Below are positions 7,101-8,014 of a stretch of DNA of 8,014 nt, piece by piece. The stretch is from Equadaptatus sp045601305 (GTDB taxonomy: Bacteria > Synergistota > Synergistia > Synergistales > Synergistaceae): positions 1 through 8,014 of the forward strand of contig JAZRZG010000095.1 in NCBI GenBank assembly GCA_045601305.1, given 5' to 3'. The notes beneath the pieces are model-generated. The model was not told the origin of the DNA and made no database searches. It saw only the letters and a program-made list of their open reading frames with translations. Made by a program: the position numbers and the translations under genes. The first letter of the stretch is position 1; each line of letters starts with the position of its first letter.

Positions 7101-7124
7101 ACGCGGACATATGTCTGTCCGCGT
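7101..7124. repeat. GC-rich inverted repeat in the intergenic region
   Basis: ACGCGGACA (7101-7109) and TGTCCGCGT (7116-7124) are perfect 9-bp arms around a six-base loop. An alternative outer pairing joins ACCAC (7092-7096) with GTGGT (7123-7127). A run of five T begins eight bases later (7133-7137), too far for a standard terminator. It could be a back-up terminator, a small RNA fold or a protein site. Confidence 0.6.
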
Positions 7125-7172
7125 GGTCGGGATTTTTGAAAAGGTTGGAAAAAGCAGTGAGTTTTGATTGCC

Positions 7173-7216
7173 ACTATACCACAAATTTCTGAAAAAATGT
7201 CATTTGACAAATGACA
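7173..7216 (-). promoter_or_regulatory. Possible leftward promoter divergent from the ORF6N promoter
   Basis: Read on the minus strand, ATGACA from the palindrome's left arm (+ strand 7198-7203) is followed after 19 bases by TATAGT (+ strand 7173-7178), preceded by TGG as in an extended -10. No convincing minus-strand gene lies downstream, so a product, if any, would be an untranslated RNA running toward the pilin operon's 3' end. Confidence 0.25.
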
Positions 7217-7226
7217 TTTTCAGAAA
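7186..7226. repeat. 41-bp interrupted palindrome upstream of the ORF6N gene, probable operator
   Basis: The left arm (7186-7205) and right arm (7209-7226) are complementary over 18 bp, interrupted only by two extra A in the left A run, around a GAC centre. The core is AAAATGTCATTT, GAC, AAATGACATTTT. It covers the probable -35 of the ORF6N gene, as expected for a site bound by a dimeric repressor or autoregulator. Binding is inferred, not shown. Confidence 0.65.
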
Positions 7227-7241
7227 AATATGCTGTAAAAT
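7211..7241 (+). promoter_or_regulatory. Probable promoter of the ORF6N gene
   Basis: ATGACA (7211-7216; five of six match TTGACA) is separated by 19 bases from TAAAAT (7236-7241), 43 bases before the ATG at 7285. The -35 lies within the palindrome, so a bound protein would block it. The -10 region repeats the 17-base block seen at 3494-3510. Confidence 0.5.
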
Positions 7242-7284
7242 ATATTGCAGAAAGTTAAGAACGAACGACAAAGGCGGGACGGAT

Positions 7285-8014
7285 ATGGCTGTTAAAAACG
7301 AAATCGCATTGGTAACGCAGGAAAACATCAGGAACAAAATCTATACGATACGCGAACAGCGCGTAATGCTTGACAGCGACCTTGCGGCGATTTACGGCTA
7401 CACGACAAAAGCGTTTAATCAGCAGGTCGCGCGCAACAAAGAGAAATTTGAAGAAGATTTTATGTTTCAGCTGACCCTTGAAGAAACTGAATATTTATCG
7501 AGGTCACAATTTGTGACCTCGATAATACAGACAAAAGGCATGAAAGGCGGCAGAACATATACCCCCTACGTTTTCACCGAACAGGGCATATATATGCTTA
7601 TGACGGTACTTAAAGGCGAATTGGCAGTACAGCAGAGCAAGGCTCTCATACGCCTTTTCAAAGGCATGAAAGACTATATCAGCGAAAACAGAAGCCTCAT
7701 CGGAACAGACGCAATGTCTTTGCTAACCCTGCATACACAGGAAATATCAGATATGAAAGAAGATATTGCCGACGTTAAAGCTGATTTGCAAAAAGTAATG
7801 GATAACTTCATAGACCCCGACAGCTACAAACATTTCCTGATACTTGACGGACAGAAAATAGAAGCGGAAGAAGCCTACACGAAAATCTACAAATCGGCAA
7901 AGAAAAGCATCTATGTCATAGACAACTACATCGGGCTGAAAACGCTTGAACTGCTCCGCGCGGTCAAAAAAGGCGTTCAGGTAACCATATTCAGCGACAA
8001 TCTCGGAAAAGACA
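7285..8014 (+). CDS. ORF6N-domain (KilA-N-related) protein with PLD-like C-terminal start, truncated by window edge
   Basis: An open frame of 243 codons runs past the right edge with no stop. Residues about 14-105 form an ORF6N domain: NKIYTIREQRVMLDSDLAAIYG, QQVARNKEKFEEDFMFQLT, SRSQFVTS and PYVFTEQGIYML are family-typical. This domain occurs in phage antirepressors and many accessory bacterial proteins and is thought to bind DNA. Residues about 145-175 look like a short coiled coil. From about 180, EEAYTKIYKSAKKSIYVIDNYIGLKTLELLRAVKKGVQVTIFSDN resembles the first beta-alpha-beta unit of a phospholipase-D-like domain; any His-containing catalytic motif would lie beyond the window. The start has GGGA (7276-7279) five bases upstream. 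Its own promoter and operator precede it. It is probably a horizontally acquired accessory gene of unknown function. Confidence 0.85.
   Translation, partial: MAVKNEIALVTQENIRNKIYTIREQRVMLDSDLAAIYGYTTKAFNQQVARNKEKFEEDFMFQLTLEETEYLSRSQFVTSIIQTKGMKGGRTYTPYVFTEQGIYMLMTVLKGELAVQQSKALIRLFKGMKDYISENRSLIGTDAMSLLTLHTQEISDMKEDIADVKADLQKVMDNFIDPDSYKHFLILDGQKIEAEEAYTKIYKSAKKSIYVIDNYIGLKTLELLRAVKKGVQVTIFSDNLGKD
7495..7525. repeat. 31-bp perfect inverted repeat within the ORF6N coding sequence
   Basis: The arms TTATCGAGGTCACAA (7495-7509) and TTGTGACCTCGATAA (7511-7525) are exact reverse complements around a single T (7510). It codes for LSRSQFVTSI in the conserved middle of the ORF6N domain. Perfect 15-bp arms are very unlikely by chance. 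It may be a protein binding site, an RNA hairpin or a recombination site; none is proven. Confidence 0.9.

Noticed and set aside
7204..7209. Perfect TTGACA as the -35 of the ORF6N promoter
   Set aside because: The spacing to TAAAAT at 7236 would be 26 bases, too long; ATGACA at 7211 with 19 bases fits better.
6954..7210. Two minus-strand open frames of 72 and 76 codons in the intergenic region
   Set aside because: They run through the hairpin and into the 3' end of the pilin gene, have no recognisable domain, and begin upstream of where the possible leftward promoter would start transcription.
1..8014. CRISPR array, tRNA, rRNA, insertion sequence or riboswitch
   Set aside because: No spaced direct repeats, tRNA-like cloverleaf, transposase frame or recognisable aptamer was seen by eye; a covariance-model search was not possible.

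Overview
The window looks like chromosomal DNA of a diderm bacterium with moderate GC content (judged by eye, not computed). All recognised genes are on the + strand. The Obg, NadD, LCP-protein and RsfS block resembles clusters I recall from Synergistota, Negativicutes and some Clostridia. Next to it is a type II secretion/type IV pilus-type ATPase followed by pseudopilin genes. A Synergistota-like host is my best guess, but confidence is low because no rRNA or other lineage marker is present.

Layout: (1) 1-3446 is a housekeeping operon: the C-terminal two thirds of the ribosome-assembly GTPase Obg (its start lies off the left edge), nadD for NAD synthesis, a LytR-CpsA-Psr (LCP) cell-wall polymer ligase with a LytR_C domain, and rsfS. 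The genes overlap or nearly abut, and the operon ends in a strong intrinsic terminator at 3451-3477. (2) 3541-7020 is a second tight operon. It holds a GspE/PilB-family ATPase followed by three small single-membrane-pass proteins whose order and features suggest the minor pseudopilins GspI/PilV, GspJ/PilW and GspK/PilX. It probably ends in a weaker terminator at 7022-7055. No platform protein (GspF/PilC), prepilin peptidase or major pilin lies in the window, so the rest of the machine must be elsewhere. (3) 7021-7284 is a 264-base non-coding stretch with a hairpin, a 41-base inverted repeat and a promoter. (4) 7285-8014 is the start of an accessory gene for an ORF6N (phage antirepressor-like) protein with a coiled coil and what looks like the beginning of a phospholipase-D-like domain. 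It is cut by the right edge.

The first operon links growth functions: ribosome maturation, NAD supply, envelope polymer attachment and ribosome silencing in starvation. The second would build and power the tip of a pilus or type II secretion pseudopilus in the inner membrane. The most unusual signals surround the ORF6N gene. One is a 31-base inverted repeat with perfect 15-base arms inside its coding sequence. The other is a separate palindrome over its promoter that places -35-like elements on both strands. Together they suggest an autoregulated or recombination-linked accessory module. I did not find a clearly new multi-gene system.
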